Source: an uncultured Bacteroidales bacterium (GTDB lineage Bacteria; Bacteroidota; Bacteroidia; Bacteroidales; UBA932). From it: a stretch of 64,000 nucleotides of DNA. The position numbers and the translations under genes were made by a program. Below the pieces are notes generated by a model, which did no database searches, was not told where the DNA came from, and was given only the letters and a program-made list of their open reading frames with translations. Each line of letters begins with the position of its first letter. Position 1 is the stretch's first letter. Of this stretch, positions 17,192 to 26,674 are shown piece by piece. The stretch spans positions 1-64,000 of the forward strand of contig CALUSM010000004.1 of the NCBI GenBank assembly GCA_944323445.1. The letters run 5' to 3'.

Positions 17192-19552
17192 ATGAAAAAA
17201 TCCGCATTGATCCTTTCACTCCTGCTCCTGGCCGCGCTTACCGCCCAAGCTGCCGGGCCATTGTCCGTCAAAGGGCGGGTGATAGACAGACAGGGGCGGC
17301 CCGTCCCCGCCGCACTGGCCGTCCTTATTTCCCCGGAAGACAGTTCCGTGCTCAATTTTACCTACGTAGATACCTCCGGCTGCTTCGCCTTCGAAATGAG
17401 AACCAGTCCGGCAGAGCGGCTCATCGTCGAGGTGTCCTGCATGGGATATGAAAAGGTCAGACTCACCGTCACTCCCTCCAAATCCAATCTCGTCGTGACC
17501 CTGGAGCAGTCCTCCGAGACTCTGGCGCAGGTGACCGTAACAGCCGACAGGGGCACGGTCAGCCGACGTCCCGGCAAGCTGGTCTATTCCCCGCCGGCTG
17601 AAATAGCCTCGGCCTCCGATGCATTCTCCATGCTCGGCTATGCCCCGCTCGTGACCGTAAGCCGGGAGGCGGTGACAGTCTTAGGAAACAAAAAGGCTGA
17701 AATCTGGGTAGACGGCCGCAAGCCGGTCATGAGCCAGGAGGCAGCGATGGATATCCTGCGCAACACTCCGGCAGAGAAGATTGAGAAAATCGAAGTGATA
17801 ACCTCTCCGGGGGCCGCCTACAAGGCCTCGGCCTCCGGGGCGGTCATCAACGTGGTGTACAGGAAGGAACCGGGACAAGGACTGGAGGGAAGCGCCAGCC
17901 TGAGAGGCACGTACTATGCGCGGAAAGTCTCCCCGGAAGCAGCCGTGGGGCTCAGCTGGGCAGGGGATAGACTGGCAGTGTCGGGTAATCTCGGATTCAT
18001 CAACAACGGCAGCCGTATCGACCAGACTGAGCATTACAGCTATTTCGACACAGACAAGGATATCGAATACCGGTCACAGAAGAAAAGTGACATGTACATG
18101 CTGCACGGCAACCTGAACCTGACATACGACATCAATCCGAAAAACACGATAGGAGCCTCCCTCGCCATGGACGGTGACTGGACTGACATCCGCGATGAGA
18201 CAGTCACTGACTATCTCCGCGACGGCATTCTGACGCAGAGTTCCCTCGTTTCTTCCAGGACCGGCAACCCTGTGGTAAAGCCGGGTATAGGCGCTGAGCT
18301 GTACTACAACCTGAAAACGGACGGACGGGGCAGCAGCCTCGATATAAGCGCAAACTATTCTGCCTACTACGACAACTCCCGCATCGGCACGGACATCACC
18401 GGGGCCACCCCGCAAAGCTGGATTCAGCAGACAGTCCAGGACTTCCGGGCTGCCGAGGGCAAGGCAGTCTACCGCCATATCTTCAGCGACGGAAGTACCC
18501 TGAACAGCGGATTGGAACATACCTCGACACTGCTCGACAACGACTTTTTCAGAAGCGACAGCACGAGTTGGAACAACCGCTTCCTGTACCGTGAGCATAT
18601 TTCCGGTGCATACATCTCCTACGACCGCCAGTGGAACGAAGTCCTGTGGAGCACGGCCGGCCTGCGCGGAGAATACACCCGCATCTCCGGCAGACAAGAG
18701 GCGACCGGAGAGGAGGTGAGCCAGAACTACTTCAATCTGTTCCCGTCCGCCTCGATGATGCTGAATCTCGACGAGGGGAGACACAGCCTCATGCTGGACT
18801 ACCGGATGAACATCGACCGGCCTTTCTACACCCACCTCAACCCGTTCAGGATATGGACCACGGAGAATACCTTCAGCACCGGTAATCCGCAGCTGAGCGC
18901 AGCACTTGCACACGAATTGATACTGAATTACACTTTCCTATACGACTACACCGTCGCCGTAATGTGGATGAATTCCGGCAATGCCATTTTCGACTACGAC
19001 GAATACATCGGAAACGACGTCATGAAATCCTCCACAGGGAATTTCGGCACCCACAACATGCTGCATCTGACAGCCGATATCAACAAACGCCTGCTAAACG
19101 GCATCTGGGAGATCCGCCTGAATGCCTCCGCCGGCTACGAGACTCTTGACGCCGCTCTCGGTGAGACCGATATGTCCTACTCCACCTGGTACTGGATGGC
19201 AGACCTGCGCAACACTGTGAACCTCTCCCGGCAGCACGGCCTGCTCATGATCCTCTCCTACAGCTATAGCTCCCCCATGCGTTCCCTGACCTGGGAAGTG
19301 CCTGAGAGGCATTATCTGAATCTCTCCATCTCCAAGCAGTTCGACTTCGGAGGCACGCTGAGCCTCGAGGCCACCGACCTGCTCGGCACTTTCGGCCCGC
19401 AGCATTTCTCCACCGCGGCCTACACCTACCGCCGCGACTGGCAGACCTGGTCCGGCCTCGTAACCCTCTCCTGGCGCCAGAGCTTCGGCCGCAAATACGT
19501 CCGTCAGGCCGAGGACCGCTCCGCCGGCAGCCTTTCCCGACGAATTAAATGA
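17192..19552 (+). CDS. TonB-dependent-receptor-like outer membrane beta-barrel protein
   Basis: 786 residues. A signal peptide (to about 20) precedes a carboxypeptidase-regulatory-like domain (SVKGRVIDRQGRPVPAAL, then VDTSGCFAFEM), then a plug-like region with IWVDGRKPVMSQEAAMDILR and a PAEKIEKIEVITSPGAAYKA motif, as in TonB receptors. The C-terminal 500 residues form a barrel. A clear TonB box was not identified and the C-terminus continues about 60 residues past the usual end, so it fits the Bacteroidota outer-membrane-beta-barrel subgroup (PF14905-like) rather than a SusC protein. No SusD partner is adjacent. The substrate is unknown. Confidence 0.85.
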   Translation: MKKSALILSLLLLAALTAQAAGPLSVKGRVIDRQGRPVPAALAVLISPEDSSVLNFTYVDTSGCFAFEMRTSPAERLIVEVSCMGYEKVRLTVTPSKSNLVVTLEQSSETLAQVTVTADRGTVSRRPGKLVYSPPAEIASASDAFSMLGYAPLVTVSREAVTVLGNKKAEIWVDGRKPVMSQEAAMDILRNTPAEKIEKIEVITSPGAAYKASASGAVINVVYRKEPGQGLEGSASLRGTYYARKVSPEAAVGLSWAGDRLAVSGNLGFINNGSRIDQTEHYSYFDTDKDIEYRSQKKSDMYMLHGNLNLTYDINPKNTIGASLAMDGDWTDIRDETVTDYLRDGILTQSSLVSSRTGNPVVKPGIGAELYYNLKTDGRGSSLDISANYSAYYDNSRIGTDITGATPQSWIQQTVQDFRAAEGKAVYRHIFSDGSTLNSGLEHTSTLLDNDFFRSDSTSWNNRFLYREHISGAYISYDRQWNEVLWSTAGLRGEYTRISGRQEATGEEVSQNYFNLFPSASMMLNLDEGRHSLMLDYRMNIDRPFYTHLNPFRIWTTENTFSTGNPQLSAALAHELILNYTFLYDYTVAVMWMNSGNAIFDYDEYIGNDVMKSSTGNFGTHNMLHLTADINKRLLNGIWEIRLNASAGYETLDAALGETDMSYSTWYWMADLRNTVNLSRQHGLLMILSYSYSSPMRSLTWEVPERHYLNLSISKQFDFGGTLSLEATDLLGTFGPQHFSTAAYTYRRDWQTWSGLVTLSWRQSFGRKYVRQAEDRSAGSLSRRIK

Positions 19553-19584
19553 GTAACTGTACTATAAAATCTCCCGTGTTTTCG

Positions 19585-19592
19585 TAACTTTG
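19585..19592 (+). promoter_or_regulatory. -7 box TAACTTTG for the Fic locus
   Basis: TAnnTTTG match 8 bp before the ATG at 19601. Its presence supports 19601, not 19802, as the original start of the Fic gene. Confidence 0.5.
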
Positions 19593-19600
19593 CAGAGACT

Positions 19601-20497
19601 ATGGACAATGAGCTCGAAATACTGACGGCACGGTACCGGGAGCTGGGTATCGACAGGCAGATAGACTACGGGAAATTCTGTCTGTACTCGATTATTACCC
19701 ATTCAACGGCCATCGAGGGCTCGACCATCACCTAGCTGGAGAACCAGATACTGTTAGACCAGGGTATCTGCCTGCGCGGAAAAAGCATCGAGGAGCAGAA
19801 CATGAAACTGGACCTTAAAGCTGCCTACGAAAGGTCCGCGGAACTTGCGGCCTCGCACACACCGGTCACGGTCGACATGCTTGTTGAACTGGCATCGCTC
19901 GTCATGAAAAATATGAGCTACAACAAAGTGCCAGGAAAACTTTCGGAACTCTGTGACAGGATAAACGCAGCCAGGCAAAACAGCAGCGCCATGAATCTGC
20001 AAGAACAGTACGAAATGACTTTCGACGCGCACTATGAGCTGGTAACGATACATCCCTGGGCTGACGGCAACGGCAGGACTGCCCGTCTGCTGATGAACCA
20101 GCTGCAGATGGAAATGGGCCTGATCCCCGCAAAAATCCTGAAAGGGGATAAGGAAGAATATATCAACGCCCTCGTAGAGACGCGGGAAAAGGAAGATCCA
20201 TCGATATTCCGCCGCTGGATGACCGGTCTGATGATACGCAATCTCCGCCACGACATAGATGCATATCTTGAGTCCGTCAGTGATGAAAAAGGTGGGGAGA
20301 AAATCACAAAAAGTAGGGAGAAAATCCTCGAACTGCTGTCAGGGGACGGCAGTCTGAGCGCAGCAGCCCTCGCCTCCCGCATCGGCATCACCCCGAAAGC
20401 CGTGGAAAAACACCTGGCCCGCCTGAAAGCCGAAGGAAGACTCCGGCGCGTAGGACCCGACAAAGGCGGCCACTGGACGGTGAATGATCATCGGTAA
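19601..20497 (+). pseudogene. Fic-family AMP transferase interrupted by an in-frame amber codon
   Basis: The frame from ATG 19601 gives 44 residues ending STAIEGSTIT, meets TAG at 19733-19735, then continues in the same frame with LENQILLDQG to 20497. Family proteins read through here with STAIEGSTLT(E/Q)xEN, so a single substitution in a Glu or Gln codon explains the stop. STAIEG is the [S/T]xxxE[G/N] autoinhibitory motif. The Fic motif HPWADGNGRTAR follows at residue 151 of the unbroken frame, with a C-terminal winged helix (AAALASRIGITPKAVEKHLARL). Restart at ATG 19802 would make a 231-residue catalytic core without the inhibitory helix. It is either a dead gene or a deregulated truncated enzyme. 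Confidence 0.85.
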
Positions 20498-20554
20498 GCA
20501 CTGCAGCACCCTCAAATTACAACACCTTGGTGGTCAGCATATTCCGTCAGGCCA

Positions 20555-20659
20555 CTGATCTTTGCAGGTGCTTCGAAAACGCCGAAAAGATCAGCGCTCA
20601 ACGGTAAGCATCTGATTATCGAGTGATTACAAAACACCCCTGCTACCCTGCTTACCGTT
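20555..20659. repeat. Two adjacent perfect hairpins in an intergenic region
   Basis: CTGATCTTT (20555-20563) pairs with AAAGATCAG (20586-20594), and AACGGTAAGCA (20600-20610) pairs with TGCTTACCGTT (20649-20659). CGGTAAGCA also occurs at the end of the Fic gene (near 20492). The structures could be terminators, REP-like repeats or part of a small RNA; no T-run follows either. The rest of 20498-20743 shows nothing recognisable. Confidence 0.6.
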
Positions 20660-20743
20660 GCAGAACACAGCACACACACTGACCGGAGCACTACCTATAC
20701 CAAGAGCCGCACTACCATGAGCCTATATTTCTTATCCTTGCCC

Positions 20744-20774
20744 TTTGATATATTTGATATATTTGATATATTTG
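20744..20774 (+). promoter_or_regulatory. Promoter with three tandem TATATTTG boxes (9-bp repeat TTTGATATA)
   Basis: TTTGATATA is repeated exactly three times (20744-20770), followed by TTTG. This creates overlapping -7 boxes TATATTTG at 20749-20756, 20758-20765 and 20767-20774, all upstream of the ATG at 20796. The arrangement resembles repeat-length-dependent phase-variable promoters. Confidence 0.6.
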
Positions 20775-20795
20775 TCACTATAATCACTGGATAAT

Positions 20796-21839
20796 ATGAA
20801 AAATTTTCTTGCTTTTACACTTTCGATATCGGCAGCTGTAGTTGCCGCAGCATTTCTGACCGCCTCCTGCAGCTCCACGGAAGAAGTCACAGTCAGGCAC
20901 CTGGAGCCGTCCCGGACAATCGACTCCTTCGGCGAGGAGATCTATATCTCGGACGGCATTATGTCCATAATAGAGGACGACGGACACCTATACTTCATGG
21001 AGAGAAAAATGAGTGGAATCATAAAGACAGACAAGGACTTGAACCCACTGACAGTCTTCGGGCGGAAGGGACGAGGGCCGGGAGAGACCGTCTTCATCGA
21101 GACGTTCGGGGTGTCTGACAACGCTCTGTACATCAACGGCAACAACGATGATTTCCATGTCTTCAGCAAAGACTCGGCGGAGTACCTCAAAAGCATCAGA
21201 TACGGGCTGGAAGTAGGACGTCCGATGACCCGCAGACTGATTGTCGACGATAACGGCATCACCGCCTCATACGGAGGGAAGTACACCATCGGCGGAACTC
21301 CGATAGTGAAAATAGACACATCCGGACAGGTTACCGGATCTTACAAAGGAACTGTAGTCGGAGAGACTGACGAGCTGAAGGCCCTCTCAGAATGGGATAT
21401 ATTCAAGACGGAAACGGGATATGCGGCTGTTGTCAAGATGGCACCGGTCATCGACCTTTACGATGAGGACATGAACCTTCTGAATTCGGTGGACATTTCC
21501 GATATCCCGGTAATAGAGCGGAAAGTCAAGGACATAGAAAAGAGCCGTGAGGCTTCGGCTCCGGGCACCCTGACCGTGTACTACCAGTTCGGCGACTCAT
21601 ATTACTCCGACGGAAAACTGTACATACTCTGCTTCACTGTGAACGATGATCCAGCCGACAATATGAAGAATCTATGCAATACCGTCGTCGTACTGGACGT
21701 AGACGGGGACACATGCAGATACACCGGACAATTGGTCCTCCCCGACAAATACTACTGGTGCATCTGCGTCACCTCCGACGGCAGGCTCATCGCCTCCAAC
21801 GCCATGCAGTCGCAGCTTGAGGTATTTGACCTCCGGTAG
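20796..21839 (+). CDS. 6-bladed beta-propeller lipoprotein
   Basis: 347 residues with a lipoprotein signal (AAFLTASC, Cys near 28). The family signature of Bacteroidota 6-bladed beta-propeller proteins is visible: VFGRKGRGPGE near residue 90, after a DGHLYFMERKMSGIIKTD blade. Repeated strand-turn units follow (DNALYINGNNDDFHVF, NGITASYGGKYTIGG, DGKLYILCFTVND). These lipoproteins sit at the envelope and their ligands are mostly unknown. The preceding 9-bp repeat promoter could make its expression variable. Confidence 0.8.
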   Translation: MKNFLAFTLSISAAVVAAAFLTASCSSTEEVTVRHLEPSRTIDSFGEEIYISDGIMSIIEDDGHLYFMERKMSGIIKTDKDLNPLTVFGRKGRGPGETVFIETFGVSDNALYINGNNDDFHVFSKDSAEYLKSIRYGLEVGRPMTRRLIVDDNGITASYGGKYTIGGTPIVKIDTSGQVTGSYKGTVVGETDELKALSEWDIFKTETGYAAVVKMAPVIDLYDEDMNLLNSVDISDIPVIERKVKDIEKSREASAPGTLTVYYQFGDSYYSDGKLYILCFTVNDDPADNMKNLCNTVVVLDVDGDTCRYTGQLVLPDKYYWCICVTSDGRLIASNAMQSQLEVFDLR

Positions 21840-21863
21840 CGTCCATCTTACCGAAAAATATCT

Positions 21864-21871
21864 TACATTTG
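21864..21871 (+). promoter_or_regulatory. -7 box TACATTTG for the peptidase operon
   Basis: TAnnTTTG match 33 bp before the ATG at 21905. Confidence 0.55.
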
Positions 21872-21904
21872 CGCAACGTTTAAACAACCAACCGAACAAC
21901 CATT

Positions 21905-23224
21905 ATGCGCAGATTTACATTACTGACCATCGCGATGTTCGTCTTCTCGGTACTCGGAGTGCAGCTCCGGGCTCAGGAGGCGACGCTGGCGGACCGCATC
22001 GCCGCACTGCCCCAGGTAAAGGACGTGCAGGAGCTGGAGAGCACTCAGTTCGCCGAGAAATATTTAGTGATATTCGAGCAGCCCATCGACCACGAGAACC
22101 CCGGCATGGGCACTTTCACCCAGAGGGTCTACGTGTGCGCCGTGCATCCTGACAGCGCTACCGTGGTGGTGACCGAGGGCTACGGTGCCCAGTATGCGGC
22201 CAGCCCCCGCTACCGCGACGAGATATCGGCCCTGTTCAACACGAACAACATCGTGGTCGAGCACCGCTACTTCCTCGAGTCCACCCCCTACCCCGGCAAG
22301 TCTCCCGAGGAGGTCAACTGGGACTACATGAACGCCCCCAATGCAGCCGCTGACCTGCACGAGGTAGTGACCGCCCTGAAAAACGTCTTCGACGGCAAGT
22401 GGATCTCCACCGGTATCAGCAAGGGAGGCCAGACCACCATGCTCTACCGCGCCTACTATCCTGAGGACGTGGACTTCTCCGTACCCTACGTAGGCCCTCT
22501 GTGCCGCGGCGCATACGACGGCCGTCACGAGCCCTTCATCGAGAACTATGTCGGCACACCCGCCGACCGCGAGGCCGTCAGGAACTTCCAGATCGAGCTG
22601 CTGCTCCGCAAGGACCGTCTGATGCCCATGTACGACTCCCTGTGCAAGGCCCGCGAGTTCGAGTTCCGCGCCCCTGTGGACGAGATCTACGACTACAGTG
22701 TGCTGGAGTTCTCCTTCGCCTTCTGGCAGTGGGGCTATCCCGTGTCGGAGATACCCGGCAAGAATGCCTCCGACCGCGAGGTATTCGATTACATGATGAA
22801 GATAAGCTCCCCCGACTACTTCGTGAAATGGAGCGCTACCTCACCCTTCTTCGTACAGGCCGCCACTGAACTCGGCTACTACGGTTACGACATGAAGCCT
22901 TTCAAGAAGTACAAAAAATATTTCAGCATCAAGAACACCAAGAACTACATGCAGAAGCTCCTGCTGCCACAGAACCGGGAGTTCATTTTCGATGACTACC
23001 TCTACAACAGGATTTCTGCATTTCTTCTCTCTACCGACGCCCGCATGCTCTTCATCTACGGCCAGTTCGACCCCTGGTCCGCAGTGATGCCCGCCGACCC
23101 GCACAAGGACAACATCAAGTTCTTCATCCAGCCCGGCGGCAGCCACCGTGCCCGTATCGCCACCTTCGACGAGGCTACCCAGAAGGAGATCAAGTCCATC
23201 CTGAGCCAGTGGCTGTATGAGTAA
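21905..23224 (+). CDS. Secreted serine aminopeptidase, S28/S37 (PS-10) type
   Basis: 439 residues with a signal peptide (to LRAQ, about 23). It has an alpha/beta-hydrolase layout: IDHENPGMGTFTQRVYV near the start, oxyanion-side NIVVEHRYFLESTPYP, the nucleophile in STGISKGGQTTMLYRAYYP, the Asp in FIYGQFDPWSA and the His in QPGGSHRARI. These fit the S28/S37 tripeptidyl aminopeptidase-like family of Bacteroidota, which removes N-terminal peptides in the periplasm. The stop codon overlaps the start of the next gene by 8 bp. Confidence 0.85.
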   Translation: MRRFTLLTIAMFVFSVLGVQLRAQEATLADRIAALPQVKDVQELESTQFAEKYLVIFEQPIDHENPGMGTFTQRVYVCAVHPDSATVVVTEGYGAQYAASPRYRDEISALFNTNNIVVEHRYFLESTPYPGKSPEEVNWDYMNAPNAAADLHEVVTALKNVFDGKWISTGISKGGQTTMLYRAYYPEDVDFSVPYVGPLCRGAYDGRHEPFIENYVGTPADREAVRNFQIELLLRKDRLMPMYDSLCKAREFEFRAPVDEIYDYSVLEFSFAFWQWGYPVSEIPGKNASDREVFDYMMKISSPDYFVKWSATSPFFVQAATELGYYGYDMKPFKKYKKYFSIKNTKNYMQKLLLPQNREFIFDDYLYNRISAFLLSTDARMLFIYGQFDPWSAVMPADPHKDNIKFFIQPGGSHRARIATFDEATQKEIKSILSQWLYE

Positions 23225-24140
23225 TCTACCTGAGTTCAAGGACATAGAATTAAGCGACAAGGAGTGGGCCGACCCGCTCCTTGCTGTTTCCGACTACCGG
23301 GCCACGGAGTACTGCTTCACCTCGCTGTACATCTGGGCCCGGTTCTTCGGAACCCGCATCGCCCGGTGGAAGGACTGGCTGCTCATCCGCTCCGACGGGG
23401 AGGAGGGCTGCGCCAACTACATTTTCCCTGCAGGGAGCGGAGATATCGCAGAGGTTCTGGATACAATGGAAGAGGATGCCGCCCGCATCGGAAGACGCCC
23501 GGTCCTCTGGACCGTCGCCGATGTGAAGGCCCGCCTCGAGGAAATGTTCCCCGGCCGCTATGAATTTTCCCCTGTCCGCCGCTCCTTTGACTATCTCTAC
23601 GAGACGGAGAAGATGATCTCCCTCGCCGGAAAGAAATACCAGCCCAAGCGCAATTTCATCTCCCGGTTCAAGGCGCAGAACCCCGGCTGGACCTACGAGA
23701 GCATCCGCCCGGACGGCGATCCGGAGCTCTGCCGCCGCCAGATAGAGGAATGCAGGACAATGACCGACGAGTGGTGCGCCCTCAACGGCTGCATCCACAA
23801 CGAGTCGATGCAGATGGAGGCCTGCGCGGTGCGCAAGGCCTTAGAGGACTTCGTCCCCCTGCGGCTCTGCGGAGGAATGCTGCGCAGCGGCGGCCGCCTG
23901 GTGGCCTACACCCTCGGCGAGCGGCTCAACTCCGATACTTTCATCGTGCATGTCGAGAAGGCATTTTCCGATGTAACGGGGGCCTATCCCATGATCAACC
24001 GCACCTTCCTCGAGCACGAGGCGGCCGGCCTGCAGTACGTCAACCGGGAGGACGACGCCGGGGATGAGGGCCTGCGCAAGGCCAAGCTGTCCTACCATCC
24101 GGCATATATGTTGGAAAAATATTTGGCAGTTCCGCGATAA
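23217..24140 (+). CDS. DUF2156 / phosphatidylglycerol lysyltransferase C-domain-like protein
   Basis: 307 residues with no signal or membrane segment. The tandem GNAT-like fold of DUF2156 (LPG-synthase C-terminal domain) is suggested by EYCFTSLYIWARFFGTRIA, KYQPKRNFISRFKAQNPGW, and the late FIVHVEKAFSDVTGAYPMINRTF and LQYVNREDDAGDEGLRKAK segments. Relatives lacking the membrane flippase domain are common in gut bacteria and are poorly characterised; an aminoacyl or acyl transfer role is only inferred. It overlaps the peptidase gene by 8 bp, so the two are translationally coupled. Confidence 0.75.
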   Translation: MSNLPEFKDIELSDKEWADPLLAVSDYRATEYCFTSLYIWARFFGTRIARWKDWLLIRSDGEEGCANYIFPAGSGDIAEVLDTMEEDAARIGRRPVLWTVADVKARLEEMFPGRYEFSPVRRSFDYLYETEKMISLAGKKYQPKRNFISRFKAQNPGWTYESIRPDGDPELCRRQIEECRTMTDEWCALNGCIHNESMQMEACAVRKALEDFVPLRLCGGMLRSGGRLVAYTLGERLNSDTFIVHVEKAFSDVTGAYPMINRTFLEHEAAGLQYVNREDDAGDEGLRKAKLSYHPAYMLEKYLAVPR

Positions 24141-24174
24141 GTGCTTTTCTTTGCAGCCTATTTTCAAGAAATCG

Positions 24175-24813
24175 ATGGGTCTATATAAACGAGAAAAATT
24201 AGAAAACGGGGCGGAGATATGCGTATGGGAGATCTCCGAGGACGAAGACGACTTGCGCCGGCTGTGCGCCCCCATTCCCAGCGATGAGCTCGAGGAGCTC
24301 GAAATCACCAAAAGCCCCGCACGGCGCAAGGAGAAACTGGCCGTAAGGGCTCTTCTCAACGAGATGTTTCCCGAGAAACTCTATCTCGGACATCACGACA
24401 ACGGCAAACCCTATCTTCAGAACTGTGCCGTGGAGATCAGCATCTCCCACTGCGCCCGCTTCGCAGCCGTCATCGCCCATCCCGAAGAGAGCGTGGGCAT
24501 AGACATCGAGAGCCTCGGCCGCGACTTCTCGGCAGTGGAGCGCAAGGCTCTCTCCGAGGATGAGAAGGACGACCTCTCGGACCACAACACCAACCAGCAG
24601 CTGGCCATCTACTGGTGCGCAAAGGAAGCCATCTACAAGCGCATGTCCCGCAACGGTGTGGACTTCGCACGGCAGATAGAGGTGGAGCGTTTCACCCCCC
24701 GCGACGAGGGCGAGCTGGAGGCCACCTTCATCCACAAGGACGGGGAAGAGGAGACCTTTGAGCTCAACTACGAGATATTCGACGGTCACGTGATGGTGTG
24801 GCTCGTCGGATAA
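24175..24813 (+). CDS. 4'-phosphopantetheinyl transferase superfamily protein
   Basis: 212 residues from the ATG at 24175; the frame is open further upstream but overlaps the previous gene without family similarity. Sfp-type motifs are clear: ISHCARFAAVI, GIDIESLGRDFSAVERKALS with the Mg-binding Asp, and WCAKEAIYKRM (the WxxKEA motif). It would transfer phosphopantetheine from CoA to a carrier protein such as acyl carrier protein. No polyketide or peptide synthase is nearby, so fatty-acid ACP is the simplest target. Confidence 0.88.
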   Translation: MGLYKREKLENGAEICVWEISEDEDDLRRLCAPIPSDELEELEITKSPARRKEKLAVRALLNEMFPEKLYLGHHDNGKPYLQNCAVEISISHCARFAAVIAHPEESVGIDIESLGRDFSAVERKALSEDEKDDLSDHNTNQQLAIYWCAKEAIYKRMSRNGVDFARQIEVERFTPRDEGELEATFIHKDGEEETFELNYEIFDGHVMVWLVG

Positions 24814-24840
24814 CTTGCTGAACCGTTAAATCAGTCCGCT

Positions 24841-25305
24841 ATGTTTCATCGTCTTACAAATCTTACACTCAATATAGTCGCCACGATGGCGATGCTCTCC
24901 GGTTTCCTGCCCATGCTGTCATGGTCGCGGCTGGAAGGAGTGCCCGTACCGAACCACTTCGACATCCACGGAGTGGTGGACGGAGTCGGAGACAGGGGTA
25001 TCCTGCTCACCCTCGCCCTCATCGGGCTCGGCATCTACATCATCATGATTCTGGCCCAGTGCTTCCCCAAGGTGGTGAACCTTCCCGTTCCCGCCCGGAA
25101 AGCCGAAGCCGCCAGAGCCGCCAAGACGGACTTAGCCGCACAGATGAACCTCCTGCTCTGCCTGCTCCTGTCCTTCGGAGCCAACTCCACACTCTCGGTG
25201 GCCGCAGGCAAGACGCAGACGCTGAATATGTGGTTCATCTGGGGGATAGTGGCCCTGGCGCTGGTCTGCATCGGCATTGCCATTTTCCGCACTTACCGCA
25301 GATAA
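24841..25305 (+). CDS. DUF1648 membrane protein
   Basis: 154 residues with four hydrophobic helices. The DUF1648 signature is the PVPNHFDIHGVVDGVGDRG loop after helix 1, matching the IPxHFxxxGxxDxxG pattern of the family. Members are small inner-membrane proteins, some resembling immunity or SdpI-like proteins; none of that is supported here by context. It lies between the transferase and tyrS. Confidence 0.7.
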   Translation: MFHRLTNLTLNIVATMAMLSGFLPMLSWSRLEGVPVPNHFDIHGVVDGVGDRGILLTLALIGLGIYIIMILAQCFPKVVNLPVPARKAEAARAAKTDLAAQMNLLLCLLLSFGANSTLSVAAGKTQTLNMWFIWGIVALALVCIGIAIFRTYRR

Positions 25306-25326
25306 CCTATTTTGAATAAAAATAAC

Positions 25327-25334
25327 TACCTTTG
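25327..25334 (+). promoter_or_regulatory. -7 box TACCTTTG for tyrS
   Basis: TAnnTTTG match 38 bp before the tyrS ATG. Confidence 0.55.
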
Positions 25335-25372
25335 CGCGGATATTCAAAAGCAAAGCAGTTATTTTTCATACG

Positions 25373-26662
25373 ATGAAGAATTTTATCGAAGACCTCAAAT
25401 GGAGGGGCATGATCCAGGATATCATGCCCGGAACTGAAGAACTCCTTTCAAAAGAGCAGTGCACTGCATACGTGGGCATCGACCCCACGGCTGATTCGCT
25501 GCACATCGGTCATCTGGTCAGCGTTATGATGCTCAAGCACTTCCAGGACGCCGGCCACCGTCCCATCTCCCTCATCGGCGGAGCCACCGGCATGATCGGC
25601 GACCCCTCGATGAAGTCCCAGGAGCGCAACCTTCTCGATGAGGCTACCCTGCGCCACAACCAGGAGTGCATCAAGGCCCAGCTCTCCAAGTTCATCGACT
25701 TCGAGAGCGACGCTCCCAACGCCGCCATTCTGGTCAACAACTACGACTGGATGAAGGACTGGAGATTCCTCGACTTCACCCGCGAGATAGGCAAGCTGAT
25801 CACCGTCAACTACATGATGGCCAAGGACTCCGTCAAGAAGAGACTCAGCGGTGAGGGCCGCGAGGGCATGTCGTTCACCGAGTTCACCTACCAGCTCCTC
25901 CAGGGCTACGACTTCACATACCTCTACGAGCACTACGGCTGCAAGCTCCAGATGGGCGGCAGCGACCAGTGGGGCAACATCACCACCGGCACCGAGCTCA
26001 TCCGCCGCAAGCTCGGCGGCGAGGCCTACGGACTGACCTGGCCCCTGATGACCAAGTCCGACGGCGGCAAGTTCGGCAAGACCGAGAAGGGCAACATCTG
26101 GCTCTCCCCGGAGTACACCACCCCCTACGCATTCTACCAGTTCTGGCTCAACGTCAGCGACGAGGACGCCGCCAGATACATCAAGATATTCACCACCCTC
26201 AGCCGCGAGGAGATAGAGGCCGCAGTGGCAGAGCACGCCAAGGCACCCCATCTGCGCGAGCTCCAGAAACTGCTCGCCCGCGAGATTACCGTCATGGTAC
26301 ACGGACAGGAGGAGTACGGCAAGGCCGTGGACGCTTCCCAGATACTCTTCGGAAAGTCCACCTCCGAGACCCTGCGCTCGCTCGACGAGAGGACCTTCCT
26401 CTCCGTATTCGACGGCGTACCCCAGTACAGCCTGAGCAAGGATGTCCTCCCGCAGAATGTCATCGACCTGCTGGCTGTCACCACCGACGTATTCCCCTCC
26501 AAGGGCGAATGCCGCAAGATGATCCAGGGCGGCGGTCTGTCCATCAACAAGGACCGCTGCGACTCAGCCGACCGCACTGTCAGCGCCGAGGACCTGATCG
26601 ACGGCAAGTACATCCTCGCCCAGAAAGGCAAGAAGAACTACTACATCCTCAAATTTGAATAG
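25373..26662 (+). CDS. tyrS: Tyrosyl-tRNA synthetase
   Basis: 429 residues of the bacterial class I enzyme. The HIGH motif is at 44-47 ([10 protein letters not shown]), the KMSKS equivalent is KFGKT near 233-237, tyrosine-binding segments include the [24 protein letters not shown] stretch (in part), and a C-terminal S4 RNA-binding domain contains [18 protein letters not shown]. It charges tRNA-Tyr in the cytoplasm. rbfA begins 12 bp downstream. Confidence 0.97.
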   Translation: MKNFIEDLKWRGMIQDIMPGTEELLSKEQCTAYVGIDPTADSLHIGHLVSVMMLKHFQDAGHRPISLIGGATGMIGDPSMKSQERNLLDEATLRHNQECIKAQLSKFIDFESDAPNAAILVNNYDWMKDWRFLDFTREIGKLITVNYMMAKDSVKKRLSGEGREGMSFTEFTYQLLQGYDFTYLYEHYGCKLQMGGSDQWGNITTGTELIRRKLGGEAYGLTWPLMTKSDGGKFGKTEKGNIWLSPEYTTPYAFYQFWLNVSDEDAARYIKIFTTLSREEIEAAVAEHAKAPHLRELQKLLAREITVMVHGQEEYGKAVDASQILFGKSTSETLRSLDERTFLSVFDGVPQYSLSKDVLPQNVIDLLAVTTDVFPSKGECRKMIQGGGLSINKDRCDSADRTVSAEDLIDGKYILAQKGKKNYYILKFE

Positions 26663-26674
26663 GAGGCCGCCGCG

